Shown here piece by piece: positions 43,264 through 54,500 of a DNA stretch of 64,000 bases (position 1 is its first letter; each line of letters opens with the position of its first letter). The notes under the pieces are model-generated. The model made no database searches. It was not told the DNA's origin and saw nothing but the letters and a program-made list of their open reading frames with translations. The stretch spans positions 555,901,142 to 555,965,141 of the forward strand of contig NC_134355.1 of the NCBI RefSeq assembly GCF_048569485.1, given 5' to 3'. A program made the position numbers and the translations under genes. The DNA comes from Anomaloglossus baeobatrachus (lineage: Eukaryota; Chordata; Amphibia; Anura; Aromobatidae).

Positions 43264-43312
43264 GACCACCAACGCGCGTTTCGCTAAGGTTTACACGCTT
43301 CTTCAGGGAGGA
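43264..43312 (-). ncRNA. Hammerhead-like motif in Penelope-like arm
   Basis: On the minus strand CTGAAGA, a weak stem II, GAAA, then CGCGCG TT and GGTGG. CCTCC before CTGAAGA can pair with GGTGG after the putative cleavage site (one mismatch). GAAACGCGCGTT fits the very short stem III of Penelope-type hammerheads with H17 = U. As in the 24-kb copies an extra A follows CTGANGA. It is probably inactive or decayed. Confidence 0.35.
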
Positions 43313-43345
43313 AGATCCTAATGGCATGTGTACAATGAGGGCTAT

Positions 43346-44600
43346 TGTGGCGCCCCTGACCTGGTCAGGCACCACTGAGTACTGCACCCATGCTGGGGAC
43401 AGTACAATACAGGTAATCCAGAAGGCTGACCGAGGTGTGACTACACAGGCGCATAGTGATCAGGTCTCACACATGTACCTATGAGAGGACCCCTGGGGAT
43501 CCCAGGAGGGGGAAAAGCCTTCACCTCCACTGGAATAGTGGAGGGGGCCAAAAGCCTCCATCTCCTCTCAAGGGGTGTGGTAAGAGAATCTGGTTGCTAG
43601 GTGGCGTAGGCAGGCACAAAAGGGAAAAGAGAAGGAGGAGTAAACAGTCTGCAGCAGAGTGTGGAGGAGTGAGGAGCAGGAAAGTGAAGCTCTGACAGGA
43701 GCAGCAGTGAAGGTCCCAGATGTGAGCCGGTTCAGAGCAGAGTCCAGGGAGCTCCGAGGAGAGCTGACCCCTTCCCCTGGGCTGCTGTAGTCTGACGGCG
43801 TCCGCGCAGTGGCTACCGACGGGGGAGAACGGTCACCTAGGAGTGCTACCCGAAACCCATCTCCAGCTAGAGAGAGAGCACAGAGTGGGAAGTAAGGAGA
43901 CTGCTAGGGAGAACCAGGCCCAAACGGGCGGCAGATCCCGGAGCGGGGATAGATCCACCTTTCCCTGCTAAACCTGCCGGTGTGGGGCCCTCAAAGCCCA
44001 CACCACAACACCACAAAAGCCGCAGCCACGTAGCCACAGTTAGGGCCCATAGCTCACAGGAGGCAAGCAGCTGGAGTGAGCTGGTCCAGGCCACAAGCAA
44101 ACGGCAAACGAAGGGGAGTGAGGCTTCAGCAACTTCCCTGGGTGACCCCCATAGGGACTAAAAGTCGGGGTCACCCCAAACCACCAAGGGCTAAGGAAGG
44201 CGAGTTGGTAGTCACCATCAGAAGTCAGCCTGAAGGATACCTGGTTCCCGCCTGGTTCATCCCAGCTACGCCCGGGTTACTCACCCCGCCACCTGAAGTG
44301 AGTAAAAACCCTGAAAGACATTCTGCCTGTGTGGAGTTATTCTGCGCCTTGTGGTTCTACGCACCTACACAGGGCCCTGGGGCTTGCCTCACTCTCAGGA
44401 GGCTATTCCAACTAACTGCACTCACCATCAGCCCCAGGCGTCCCTCAACCTGCAGTGGCGGTCCCTACTGGCCGCAATACTGAGAGTGGCGTCACGACAA
44501 AGAAGAAGATCTCCTACCTGTGACGAGATCCAGCCGAGTGGAGTCCCTGAAGGTAATGCACCGACACAACACCTGTGGGGCTTCACACTATAAATAGCCC
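43346..44600 (+). repeat. R1-D: copy of the GGCGTCACA repeat, opposite orientation (possible LTR, fossil)
   Basis: It starts TGTGGCGCCCCTGACCTGGT, the complement of the end of R1-C. Its far part has GTGGCGTCACGACAAAG, CCGCCACCTGAAGTGAGT and the same order of landmarks as R1-E. No coding region was recognised; the Pro/Ala/Gly-rich open frames here are GC-driven. Confidence 0.5.
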
Positions 44601-44905
44601 CTCCAATTAGCATCAGTCCAACCAGTAACATGTGACGCAATAGTCCGGAAATGATATCTGTTACATTGGATATTTCCCCTGTACTTATTATATTTGTACT
44701 TTTCTTCCTCTCTAAATTTATTGGGTCTTGTTTTCTGCATTTATATTACTTACAATTAGGGAACCTCTATTCCTATTATTTGCTCATCATTTCCCCCTTT
44801 CCACTCTCCTGTGGTTGTTTTTAAATTTTTATATCCTATGTTTGTGATTTTCTAATAAAATTGTCTAGTTTTTGCATAAGTTACTGTGTTTCTCACTGCC
44901 ATATA

Positions 44906-45389
44906 TGTAAGATGAGGGACGTTAATAAGTTGTAAAAAAAAAACTAGTTTTTTTTTGGATACACGCAAATACAGTGGTATATAATAATTGCCATGATCCT
45001 CGGCCTCATATTGTTATCTGCTGTGTGTGCATAAAGCAGTGTAGCCTCTAACCATGAGGTCCGGCCTGACTTCCCGTGCCATGTCTGTATCTTCTGCATT
45101 GCCCCACGCCTAACCTCATATGATGCCATCTCATGTGAAGTAAATGAGGAAGTGTCAATATTCAGACCTGCTTCCTGTTAGACAAAAAAAACCAACAAAA
45201 ATTTACCGTAATTGCAGTCTTATCATCCTGACATCATTGTAAACTCATTTGGCATCATCTTGCTTATAGGACCTGAGTAAATTGAGTTAATGCACAAATA
45301 AAAAGATTATTTATCTCTGATTTTTTTGTTGTTTTTTTTTAAGGAAAAACTAAAATCATGAGCCAGAGTATAATTTTCTATGCACACCC
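44906..45389. other. Intergenic, unassigned
   Basis: AT-rich sequence with homopolymer runs. I see nothing I can assign. Confidence 0.45.
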
Positions 45390-45585
45390 TGGTTCGAGCA
45401 CCGACACTCACAGGAGATTAGTATTTCCGCTGATCAGAGCGATGCTGAAGCACCGCTCTGATCAGGAAATATGATCAGACTGTGCAGGCATAAAGTCCAA
45501 TAGGGGGATTAGCAAAATCAATAAAAAAGTAAAAAAAAAATGTTTAAAAAATATGAACCCACTCCCTTCCTCCAAAAAAACCTAA

Positions 45586-46567
45586 AGCTATGTGCGTACT
45601 TTGCATTGAGTTTCTTGCAGTTCTAAACGCATCCTGTGGCAGAAATTGTCTTTGTCGAATTTGGTTTTGACCACAAAAACGCTAAAAATACGCTTGCGTT
45701 TTTACCGCGTTTTAGCTGCGTTTTTACCGCGATTTACATGCTTTTTCATTGCTTAAAGTCAGATGCGTTTTGAATACAAATACACTACTAAATAAAGTTT
45801 AAACATTCAAACACTATGAAAAAAACGGGAAAAAATGATAAATATCATGATTAAAATGATGCACAAAATAACTAATTTTAATAAAATTATAACAGTTTTA
45901 TAATATTTATGCATAAAATAACGTTAAATTATGGTTTTTCATTAAAGGGAACCTGTCAGCAGAAATTTCCCCTAAAACCTAACAGATTCCCCCTCTGCAG
46001 CTCCTGGGCTGCATTCTAGAAAGGTCCCTGTTATTATTGTGCCCCCTTTCTGACCAAAATAAGAGTTTATAAAGAGGTACCTTTTTGGCTTCGGATTCGA
46101 TAAATGAGACACGGGGGCGGGCAGCCTGATGGCCGTTATTCTGCCCCCTGGTCCTGTATGCCGCCCCCATCGCTGATTTCCATACTTTTGGACGCCGCCC
46201 ACTGCTCCAGCCATCCCCGCGCATGCCCAGTGCCAGTCTCACGGGACTGAGCACTGTGACTGCTGGTGACGTGTGCGCAGGCAAGTGATTATGGGCGGGG
46301 CTGTGACTGTTATCAGCAAGTACCCGCCCATAATCTCGTGAGCGCGCAAACCTCTCCAGCGGTCACACTGTGCTCAGTGTAGATGCTAGACTGTATGGGC
46401 TGCTTCCAGGGATGACGTCCCTTTGTCACGTGATAGTATTTTGAACACGCCCCTATCACGTGACTCATAGACTTTGAAAATCAAAACGCATGCATTTTGG
46501 CATTAAAACGCTGCAGTTCAAAACGCTGTGGAAATGCATGAAAAAAACGCAAAGTGCGCACATAGCC
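45586..46567. mobile_element. Foldback element FB8 carrying a T2-like copy
   Basis: TAA flanks at 45583-45585 and 46568-46570. Ends AGCTATGTGCGTACTTTGC and the complement of GGCTATGTGCGCACTTTGC. A T2-like element starts at TTAA 45942. Outer arms are rich in AAAACGC-type repeats. Confidence 0.85.
45946..46400. mobile_element. T2-like element (TTAAAGGGAACCTGTC type), truncated
   Basis: It follows TTAA at 45942-45945 with AGGGAACCTGTCAGCAGAAA and shares CTGCAGCTCCTGGGCT, ATTATTGTGCC and CATAATCTCG landmarks with 40095-40965. The far end is not clear. Confidence 0.6.
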
Positions 46568-47742
46568 TAAAAGTTCAAATCACCCCCCTTTTGCCCCATT
46601 GCAAATAAAACAATTAAAAAAACACATATTTGATATCGTTGTGCTCTGAAATGCCCAATCTATCAAAATATTAAATCAATTTATCTGATTGATAAAGGAC
46701 GTAGCAAACAAAATCAAAACGCCACAATTACGTTTTTGGGGGTTTTTTTGGTCACCGCAATATTGCATTAAAAAATGCAATAACAGGCGATCAAAACATT
46801 GCATCTACCTAAACATTTTATAATTAAAAAACGTTACCTGAAGACGCAAAAAATGAGCTGTCACTGAGCCCCAGATCCCAAAAAATGAGAACGCAACTGG
46901 TCTTGGAAAATGGAGACAAAAGCGCAACTTTTTTTTTTTTTTTTACAAACTTCTGAATTTTTTTCCAACACTTAGATAAAAGTAAAACTATACATGCCTG
47001 GTATCTACAAACTCGTACTGACCTGGGGAGTCATATTTCCAGGTCAGTTTTACCATAGTCAACATGGTAAATAATAAAAAAATGTGGATTTGCACTTTTT
47101 TTGCAACTTCACCGCACTTGGATGTTTTCCCTCTTTCCAATACAATATAGGGCAGAATGAACGGTGTCATACAACACGTCCTGCCTTCATATGGCTATAC
47201 TAACTGAAAAATAAAAAAGTTATGGCTCTTGGAAGAAGGGTAGGAAAGAAACAGAAAATCGCCCAGGGGTGAAGGGGTTAAAACCCCATTTACACATTGC
47301 AGGAAGATAAAAATGGAAAAAAAAATGTGAGTATCCTGCGGATTGTCAAATCTGGAACAATCTAAATCTTTTTCTGTTTCTTGATTTTTTACAGCATATT
47401 TTACCTTATTCATTGCTTTGTAATGGACAATGGTGAAATCTGCAGCCTAATCTGAACACACGCATTATATTACAGGTTTGTAATCAAATCTGCTGCAGAA
47501 ATTTTCCGCAATGTGTGCACATAACCTAAACATGTATGGTACATCCCTCTAAGTGGATGTTATCCCATATACATGTATGATTTCATTCAGTAAAATGGGT
47601 GTTTTGTGTTCCCATAAATCAGACAGTACAATTTCCTGTGACTTTCTGTGGAACTACGAGTCATTTTTGTTGTGGTTTTGAAATCTTTTTCATTCTTTCC
47701 ATAAATACCTCTTCTCATGTATATTCACTATTTGGATTCTAA

Positions 47743-48517
47743 GGCAATGTTCGCACGTTGCGTTTTTTTCCGCGTTTCTGCAGCGTTTTTAGCAGCAGCG
47801 TTTTTGCGCTAAAGCGCATGCGTTTTTGTTTTCCAGCAAAGTCTATGGGAAAAGCAGAAATCCTGTCTGCACTTTGCTTTTTTTTCTGCAGCGTTTAATT
47901 TGCATATTTGTGGTCAAAAACCATGCTGAAAAAGAAGCAGCATGTCAGTTGTTTTTGCCATTTCTGCAGCGTTTCCTTAACATTGGAGTCAATGAGAAAT
48001 GGCAAAATGCACCCAAAAGCACAATTCCTGCGTTTTTCATGCTTTTTACCTGCTTTTCCACTGCGTTTTTGGCTCCAAAAACGCATGCTTTTCTGGACAA
48101 AAATTAATGGGTTCTAATGTTCCTTTACACACACACAATAACCGAAAATTTAAATGTTAAAAAATAATAAACTTCACCTATTTTTCTGTTAAAATGTGCA
48201 TAACCACTATTTTTTCATTAAAATTGATAATTTCCCATATATTTTTATTAAAAGTTAATTTTATACTTTTTTTTCTCTTTTTTCATTCTTTTTGACTATT
48301 TCAACTTTATTTCTCAGTGTCTTGATCTACAAAACGCATCTGCAGAAACGCAGGTGAAAACGCAGGTAAAAAGCGCTGAAAACGCACTAAAAACGCGGTA
48401 AAAACGCATGCGTTTTTAGCGCTAAAAAATGGTCAAAAGCCATTTGGTCAAAAACCAAGGGAAGGAAAACGTGCAGAATAAACTGCAGGTACTCCGACGC
48501 AACGTGCGCACATAGCC
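47743..48517. mobile_element. Foldback element FB9
   Basis: Ends GGCAATGTTCGCACGTTGCG and the complement of GGCTATGTGCGCACGTTGCG, flanked by TAA (47740-47742) and TTA (48518-48520). Arms are full of GCGTTTTT repeats; the centre is AT-rich. Confidence 0.85.
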
Positions 48518-48598
48518 TTAATCCTAAGTGAGGAAAGACAAATCTTTAGTCCCCATTTTTCTGCGGCCTCATTTTTTTTTCCGGCACATGTCCTCTTA

Positions 48599-48820
48599 GG
48601 GCGCGCTCACACATCCGGCATTTCACCGGTTTGACGGATGTGGCGCACACCAGTACAGTATGATACAGTACAGTGGCAGCGCCGCAACTTCTGGGTCACA
48701 TGCTCCAGTCACATGACAGCATGTGACGGCGCTTGTTGCGCTGCCACTGTACTGTATACACTGTACTGGCGTGCGCCGCATCCATCAAATCGGCGAAAAT
48801 CCGGATGTGTGAGCGCGCCC
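48599..48820. mobile_element. Foldback element, FB6 subfamily
   Basis: TTA flanks at 48596-48598 and 48821-48823. Ends GGGCGCGCTCACACATCCGG and an exact complement. The centre has CACTGTACTGTATACACTGT. Confidence 0.92.
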
Positions 48821-49070
48821 TTAGTGGGCGCTGGTGGAAATCTTCAGAACATTTCAGTCTATACTCAGTGAATCGCTCCTTCTGTTCCTCCAAGCTGAGA
48901 CATCTCAGAATCTGATATCACAAGATGAAGGAACCTTAAGGGGGCTTTACACGCAACGACATCACTAACGAGATGTCGTTGGGGTCACGGAATTTGTGAC
49001 ACACATCCGGCCTCGTTAGCAACGTTGTTGCGTGTGACACCTACGAGCGACTGGCAACAATCAGAATTAA

Positions 49071-50037
49071 GGCCCCGTCACACTAAGCAACATCGCTAGC
49101 AACATCGCTGCTAACGAACAACTTTTGTGATGTTGCTAGCGATGTTGCTGTGTGTGACATCCAGCAACAACCTGGCCCCTGCTGTGAGGTCGTTGGTTGT
49201 TGCTGAATGTCCTGGGCCATTTTTTAGTTGTTGCTGTCCCGCTGTGAAGCACAGATCGCTGTGTGTGACAGCGAGACAGTAACAACTAAATGTGCAGGCA
49301 GCAGGAGCCGGCTTCTGCGGAGGCTGGTAACCACAGTAAACATCGGGTAACCAAGAAGCCCTGTCCTTGGTTACCCGATATTTACCTTTGTTACCAGCCT
49401 CCGCCGCTCTCACTGTCAGTGCCAGCTCCTGCTCTGTGCACATGTAGCTGCAGGACACATCGGGTTAATTAACCTGATGTGTGCTGTAGCTAGGAGAGCA
49501 GGGAGCCAGCGCTAAGCATTGTGCGCTGCTCCCTGCTCTGCACATTTAGCTGCAGCACACATCGGGTAATTAACCCGATGTGTGCTGTAACTAGGAGAGC
49601 AAGGAGCCAGCGCTAAGCGGTGTGCGCTGCTCCCTGCTCTGTGCACATGTAGCTGCAGCACACATCGGGTAATTAACCCGATGTGTGCTGTAACTAGGAG
49701 AGCAGGGAGCCAGCGCTCAGTGTGCGCTGCTCCCTGCTCTCTGCACGTGTAGCTCCGTGCGCTGGTAACCAAGGTAAATATCGGGTTGGTTACCCGATAT
49801 TTACCTTAGTTACCAAGCGCAGCATCTTCCACGCGGCGCTGGGGGCTTGTCACTGGTTGCTGGTGAGCTCACCAGCAACTCGTGTAGCGACGCTCCAGCG
49901 ATCCCTGCCAGGTCAGGTTGCTGGTGGGATCGCTGGAGCGTCGCAGTGTGACATCTCACCAGCAACCTCCTAGCAACTTACCAGCGATCCCTATCGTTGT
50001 TGGGATCGCTGGTAAGTTGCTTAGTGTGACTGGACCT
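49071..50037. mobile_element. Foldback element FB11, nested in FB10
   Basis: TAA flanks at 49068-49070 and 50038-50040. Ends GGCCCCGTCACACTAAGCAA and the complement of GGTCCAGTCACACTAAGCAA. It carries a long hairpin array in the middle. Confidence 0.85.
49300..49810. repeat. Hairpin array inside FB11
   Basis: Consecutive units of about 105-115 bp each contain a perfect hairpin (GCACACATCGGGTAATTAAC and its complement) next to GAGAGCAGGGAGCCAGCGCT and its partial complement. At least three such units follow one another, preceded and followed by CCGATATTTACC hairpins as in FB3. Confidence 0.88.
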
Positions 50038-50464
50038 TAACTCACCTAATCGTTGATCGTTGACACGTTTCCCAAATGTCGTTGCTGGTTCAGGACGCAG
50101 GTTGTTAGTCGTTCCTGAGGCAGTACACATCGCTACGTGTGACACCCCAGGAACGACGAACAACACCGTACCTGCGTCCTCTGGCAATGAGGTGGGTGTG
50201 TCTTTCATGCGGCTGCTCTCCGCCCCTCCGCTTCTATTGGACGCATGCCGTGTGACGTCGCTGTGACGCCGCACGAACCGCCCCCTTAGAAAAGAGGCTG
50301 TTGGCCGGCCACAGCAACGTCGCTAGGAAGGTAAGTATGTGTGATGGGTACTAGCGATATTGTGCGCCACGGGCAGCGATTTGACCGTGATGCACAAACG
50401 ACAGGGGCGGGTGCTTTCACGTGCGACATCGCTAGCGATGTCGCTGCGTGTAAAGCCCCCTTTA

Positions 50465-50899
50465 GTACCTTCACTGTTATGAAATAGGATTTATTACTGC
50501 TCAGAATTTCACAGTTGGACGGAAAACATCCATTTCCCATCGTACACATTTATCGGACAGTGACAGGTGGGATCCGCACCTATTATACATTTATGGCATA
50601 TCCTATATATGACGCCCACAGCACATATAATACAGTTTCATCATATAAAGTTTTTTATTTAGAATTTGTTCTTCAAGAATGTAAGATACTCTGTATACAG
50701 ATAATGTGCATAGATATTCCTCAGTGTATTACTTTTTTCATTTGCAAATAGCCTCTTCAGAGGGCAAGAGAATAGGAAATTTATTGCCACCTATTGCAGG
50801 TTGCAATCGCTTGTTAGTTGTATAGATAGTGCCAGGCGCTAACATATCATTGGTGCAATAGGGGTCCATTTATTTCGCAAAACCATGCAGAACTGTGCA
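50465..50899. other. Intergenic, unassigned
   Basis: About 435 bp between foldback elements with no recognised feature. Confidence 0.45.
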
Positions 50900-50902
50900 T
50901 TA

Positions 50903-51338
50903 GGGTACTTTTCCACTTGCGATTTTCATGTGCGAGTGTGATCCGATAAAATATCAGATTGCACTCGCACCAGTGCAAAACTATGGGGCAGTGTCCATCT
51001 GCGATTGATTTCTCAAGCCATATCTGCATGCGGAATTAATCACAGCATGTTGCGTTTGGCAGCAAGTCTCAGCTCACGCAACCCCATACAATCTTATGGG
51101 AGCGCGTAAAACATTGCACTGTACTTGCATGTAATCCGAGTGCAGGCGATGTACGCAGAGACAGACAGCGGAGGAAATGGGGAGAAAGTGCTCCCTCGCT
51201 CCTCTCTGCAGCCGTGATCCGATCGCAAGATCGTATCACAGTCACATGACCCTCGGCTGAAGTTCACAGCAGAGGGTCATTAGCAGATCGCTTCCGATGC
51301 TCTCGCATAAGAAGCTATGCACAAGTGGAAAAGTACCC
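50903..51338. mobile_element. Foldback element FB12
   Basis: Ends GGGTACTTTTCCACTTGCG and exact complement (CAAGTGGAAAAGTACCC), flanked by TTA and TAA. The right TAA (51339-51341) is also the left flank of FB13. Confidence 0.85.
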
Positions 51339-51341
51339 TAA

Positions 51342-51724
51342 GGCTATGTGCCCACGGGACAACGTGCCGCTGAAAACTTGTGGATTTATCTGGATTTTTT
51401 AGATAAATCCGCAGGTTTTATAAGTACAGACACTCCCCATGTTATCCTATGGGATTTGGGGAGTGGTGTATCAATGCTGCGGACGTCCCGCAGCCGCACG
51501 TAACTGTATGTGAATTATTCATGCGGAAATACCTGCGGAATTCCTGCCTTTCCACTATGGAGAAACAGGGCAATAATTCCGCAGGTATTTCCGCACTTGT
51601 TCCGCAGATTTACCGCAACAAAAATGCTTGAATGCCGTAACAATGCATAGCTGCGGATTCTGGGCAGCCGCTGTGGTAAACCTGCAAAATATCTGCGGGT
51701 ACATTGTCCCATGGGCACATGGCC
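51342..51724. mobile_element. Foldback element FB13
   Basis: Ends GGCTATGTGCCCACGGGAC and the complement of GGCCATGTGCCCATGGGAC, TAA on both sides (51339-51341, 51725-51727). The interior has CGCAGGT and GCGGAATT repeats in both orientations. Confidence 0.88.
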
Positions 51725-51727
51725 TAA

Positions 51728-52600
51728 TGATGAGCTATAGAATTGCAGAGGGACCATATACTGTTTTTGCACAGCAGTCCTTTTCTGTCTGTGTCCGCCA
51801 GTGGATGGTGCAATACCCAGAGCTGGCTCCCCTGTGGTGCAGGAGGGGTTAACATCTGCATCAGCTGAGTGTCAGGCTCCCAGCACCTCCCCTGGTGTCT
51901 AATGTCAGTCCACACAACAAGCCTCACTAGTGCTGGGAAAGTATATCCCACCCAAGGAAGTGCAGCACAGTCTCCAGCCCCCAGTATATGTGCCCCAGCT
52001 GGTGAGGAGGTGAGTGTGCCATGTGCTGCAGAGCTCCCTTCTGGGATGTGGCTGCAGATTTTAGGGCTTGGGGTGTAATTCCATCATTACTTTTGGGCTG
52101 TGCTTGTTTCTCACTGTGCACAGATAACATTTGCCAGAGTTTTCACTGATCAGGTCTTCCATGACTAACCGTCTAGAATTGTCATTAGCGATGAGCAAAT
52201 CTTTAAAAATGCTATTTTCCTTCCATTCTCCAAACTGTTGATTAGTTATTGTGGATCTGTAACTGGGCAGACCTGTTCTACCATCTCCACCAGTGACTTG
52301 TCCTCTTTAACCTCCAGTGCAGCTACAGTCAGAGCTGTGATATTCTAGGCTGAGACAGGTTCAGGGCTGTATGTCAGAATGTCCATAAATCGCAGTAAAG
52401 TCATTCAGAACTATTATTTACTACACTGAGAACAATGACATTTGCAGCATGAGTCTGGTTTTGCTACAATCTGCCTCCAACTTTATTATATAGCGTACGT
52501 CTGTATGTGAGAACCGCACCTATCCGATAGTGCCTGGAAAGCCATCATATCGCTGATGATATATGGATAGATTGTGACCAGGCTGTGATCACACATTCAA
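51728..52600 (+). other. Repeat-poor intergenic stretch upstream of MOGAT1
   Basis: No transposon is recognised. It contains a GGAG|GTGAGT splice-donor-like site near 52007-52016 in GC-balanced sequence. It could hold a non-coding first exon of MOGAT1, but nothing else supports this. Confidence 0.2.
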
Positions 52601-52609
52601 TAATCCTAT

Positions 52610-52935
52610 TAGAACCGTGGGGAATCAGTTGACAAAAAAAGTTGTGCACACAAACTTTTTAGTCCAGCTAAAAAAAAAAAACAAAAACCAGCTGGATCTG
52701 TAACATTTCAATTCTATCGAAAACCGATCCATTAAATAGTCTTAAATTTGTAATGTATCCACTTCATATAGAAGAAAATGGATGGCCATTTAACAGATCC
52801 CTTTTCCATAGACTTCCATACAAAAAAAAAATACAGATCCAGCTTTTTTTTTTTTTTTTTTTTAGCTGGATTAAAGTTATGTCTGTACAACTTTCTTTCA
52901 ATGGATTGCTGATGGATCCGTTGTAAGGTACATGC
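52610..52935. repeat. Foldback-type inverted repeat
   Basis: AAAAAAAGTTGTGCACACAAAC...TTTAGTCCAGCT-type text on the left pairs with AGCTGGATTAAAGTTATGTC...TGTACAACTTTC on the right. There are poly-A/T tracts between and a central TCTATNGAAAACNGATCC region. Confidence 0.55.
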
Positions 52936-53049
52936 ACTGTTTTGATCATGTGACTCCCCTGGCAAAACCAGGTTGTCACAGGAGACTGCATCAATCCTAA
53001 AGGTGCAGAACTCTCTCCTCCTTGCCCTACCAACACAACCCACACACAC

Positions 53050-54030
53050 AGGTACAACACCAGCCACAAAGCCCCCCCCCCGAGGACAATAGGGACACAC
53101 CAGTGGACTGGGCCAGGCAGATGGTGACGCCCACCTAGGGGTCCTGAGTTGTCAGGGGAGGGAACACAGACAGTGTGACTGTGTAGTAGACGGAGGAAGT
53201 GAGAGGCGTTAAGAGGTAGTCAGGGGTTGTAGCTCCTGGACTACCTGAGCTGACTAGGTGGCAGACGGCAGAACAGGGCCACAGGCGACGGAGATCCGGT
53301 CGCGGGAGACTTTAAGTGGACCAGGGCAGGGTTGTAGCCCGCTGGTGCCGACAGCGGGAATCCGGTCCGGAAGCCGTGCACAGTCGGAGTGTCTAGTGAC
53401 CCTAGGGCAAGGACAGCTTCAAGCCCTTTGTCAATTAGCCAGCAGGGGACAAGATTCCACGTCTTGTCCCACCAGTGAGCCCAGATAGAGTGAGACGGAA
53501 GCCCAACGCGGGGGATAGGGCGTCTGCAAGTGCCTGCATCCCAAGGGCATGCCTGCATCCCAAAAATCCCAAGGGTCAGATCTCACGGGCAACAGCTCCC
53601 ACAGCAAAGACACTGGGAGCGGACTTTTCCCGTTTCATGTGGACTAGTCAACACACAAGACAAAACACTGAAGTGCAGGAGGAAGGGCCCCTGTCCTGTC
53701 AACCGGTGTGTGGGACCCGAGCACACCCCTTCGTAGGCTACCAGTATCCGGCACTTGGTTTACTACTTGGACTTGTGTGGTTTATTCAACAGTGAGTACA
53801 TTGGTGTCATCCGGTCCAGCCTGCAGACGGTGCCCTAGCACTGCAAACCACCTACACCTGGGCCTCGGGACAACACCTCCCCTACCCGTGAAGGGGATAC
53901 CATCTTGCTGCCCACTCAATCAGCCCCGGGTGTCCCATACAAAAGCAGCGGTGGTGTCACCAACAAATCACAGCAACCCACGGGTGGCGTCACTGACAAA
54001 CTGTAAATACCGCCTTTATATTGTTGTGCG
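53050..54030 (+). repeat. R1-E: diverged copy of the GGCGTCACA repeat (possible LTR, fossil)
   Basis: In complement it follows R1-A landmark by landmark: CAGTGACGCCACCCGTGG, GACACCACCGCTGCT, GGGACACCCGGGG, ACTCACTGTTGAATAAACCA. It runs in the D orientation. No recognised coding. Confidence 0.5.
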
Positions 54031-54368
54031 CCCCCCCACTCATGACAATCGCCTACTATTGCATTTTATTGCAATATTGTGCCACCAAAAATTTTATTTT
54101 TTTATTCTTACGCCCAATACCGGTCATATTATTTGATTTGAGATATTGATACATTGAGAGCTTCTTAAAGAGGCGATGCCAAATGTGTATTGTTTTTATT
54201 GGGTAAAATGGGGGGGTATTTTAAACTGTTAAAAAAATAATGGACCCCTCCTTTTTTTTTTTTTTTTTTGTCTGCACCGTCCGATCACTGTAGAAGCTTC
54301 TCCTGTGAATGCCGGCGCTATCCGACGTGTGGGGGAATAGATGTGGGCTCAACATGCAAGCCTGCATT

Positions 54369-54500
54369 AGGCCGGTTTCAGACGTCCATGTTTAATCTGG
54401 TACAAGTCACACGTGTGGTTCTGGTCGCGCATGTGTCATCTGTGTTTGCATACATGTGACACGTACCGGAGAAAACACAGGTCGTTGAAATAAAAATATT
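54369..54500. repeat. Lone foldback left end
   Basis: TTAGGCCGGTTTCAGACGTC looks like the start of a foldback element of the GGCCGG type, but no right end with a TTA/TAA flank follows, so it is probably truncated. Confidence 0.4.

Larger units (their letters stand above)
42894..44905. mobile_element. Inverted pair of Penelope-like fragments around repeat R1-D
   Basis: The left arm 42894-43110 and right arm 44690-44905 are inverted copies (GCAAAAACTAGACAATTTTA, ACAACCACAGGAGAGTGG, GCAGAAAACAAGACCCAATA). The left arm continues into ACGCGCGTTTCGCTAAGG, a phrase linked with hammerhead-bearing Penelope-like repeats in frogs. R1-D fills the middle. Confidence 0.5.
45390..47277. mobile_element. TTAACCCCTT-family element, left-truncated, interrupted by FB8
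   Basis: The right end GGTGAAGGGGTTAA (TTAA 47278-47281) and interior match 7716-8931: AATGCCCAATCTATCAAAAT, CAATAACAGGCGATCAAAAC, CCCAAAAAATGAGAAC. The left end is missing. FB8 (45586-46567) separates CCTAA from AAAGTTCAAATCACCC, which are continuous in the other copy. Confidence 0.75.
48939..50461. mobile_element. Foldback element FB10 containing FB11
   Basis: TTA flanks at 48936-48938 and 50462-50464. Ends AGGGGGCTTTACACGC and exact complement. The outer arms share CGTTGGGGTCACGGAATT and AACGACGAACAAC-type text with FB14 and FB2. FB11 is inserted at a TAA in the left part. Confidence 0.88.
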
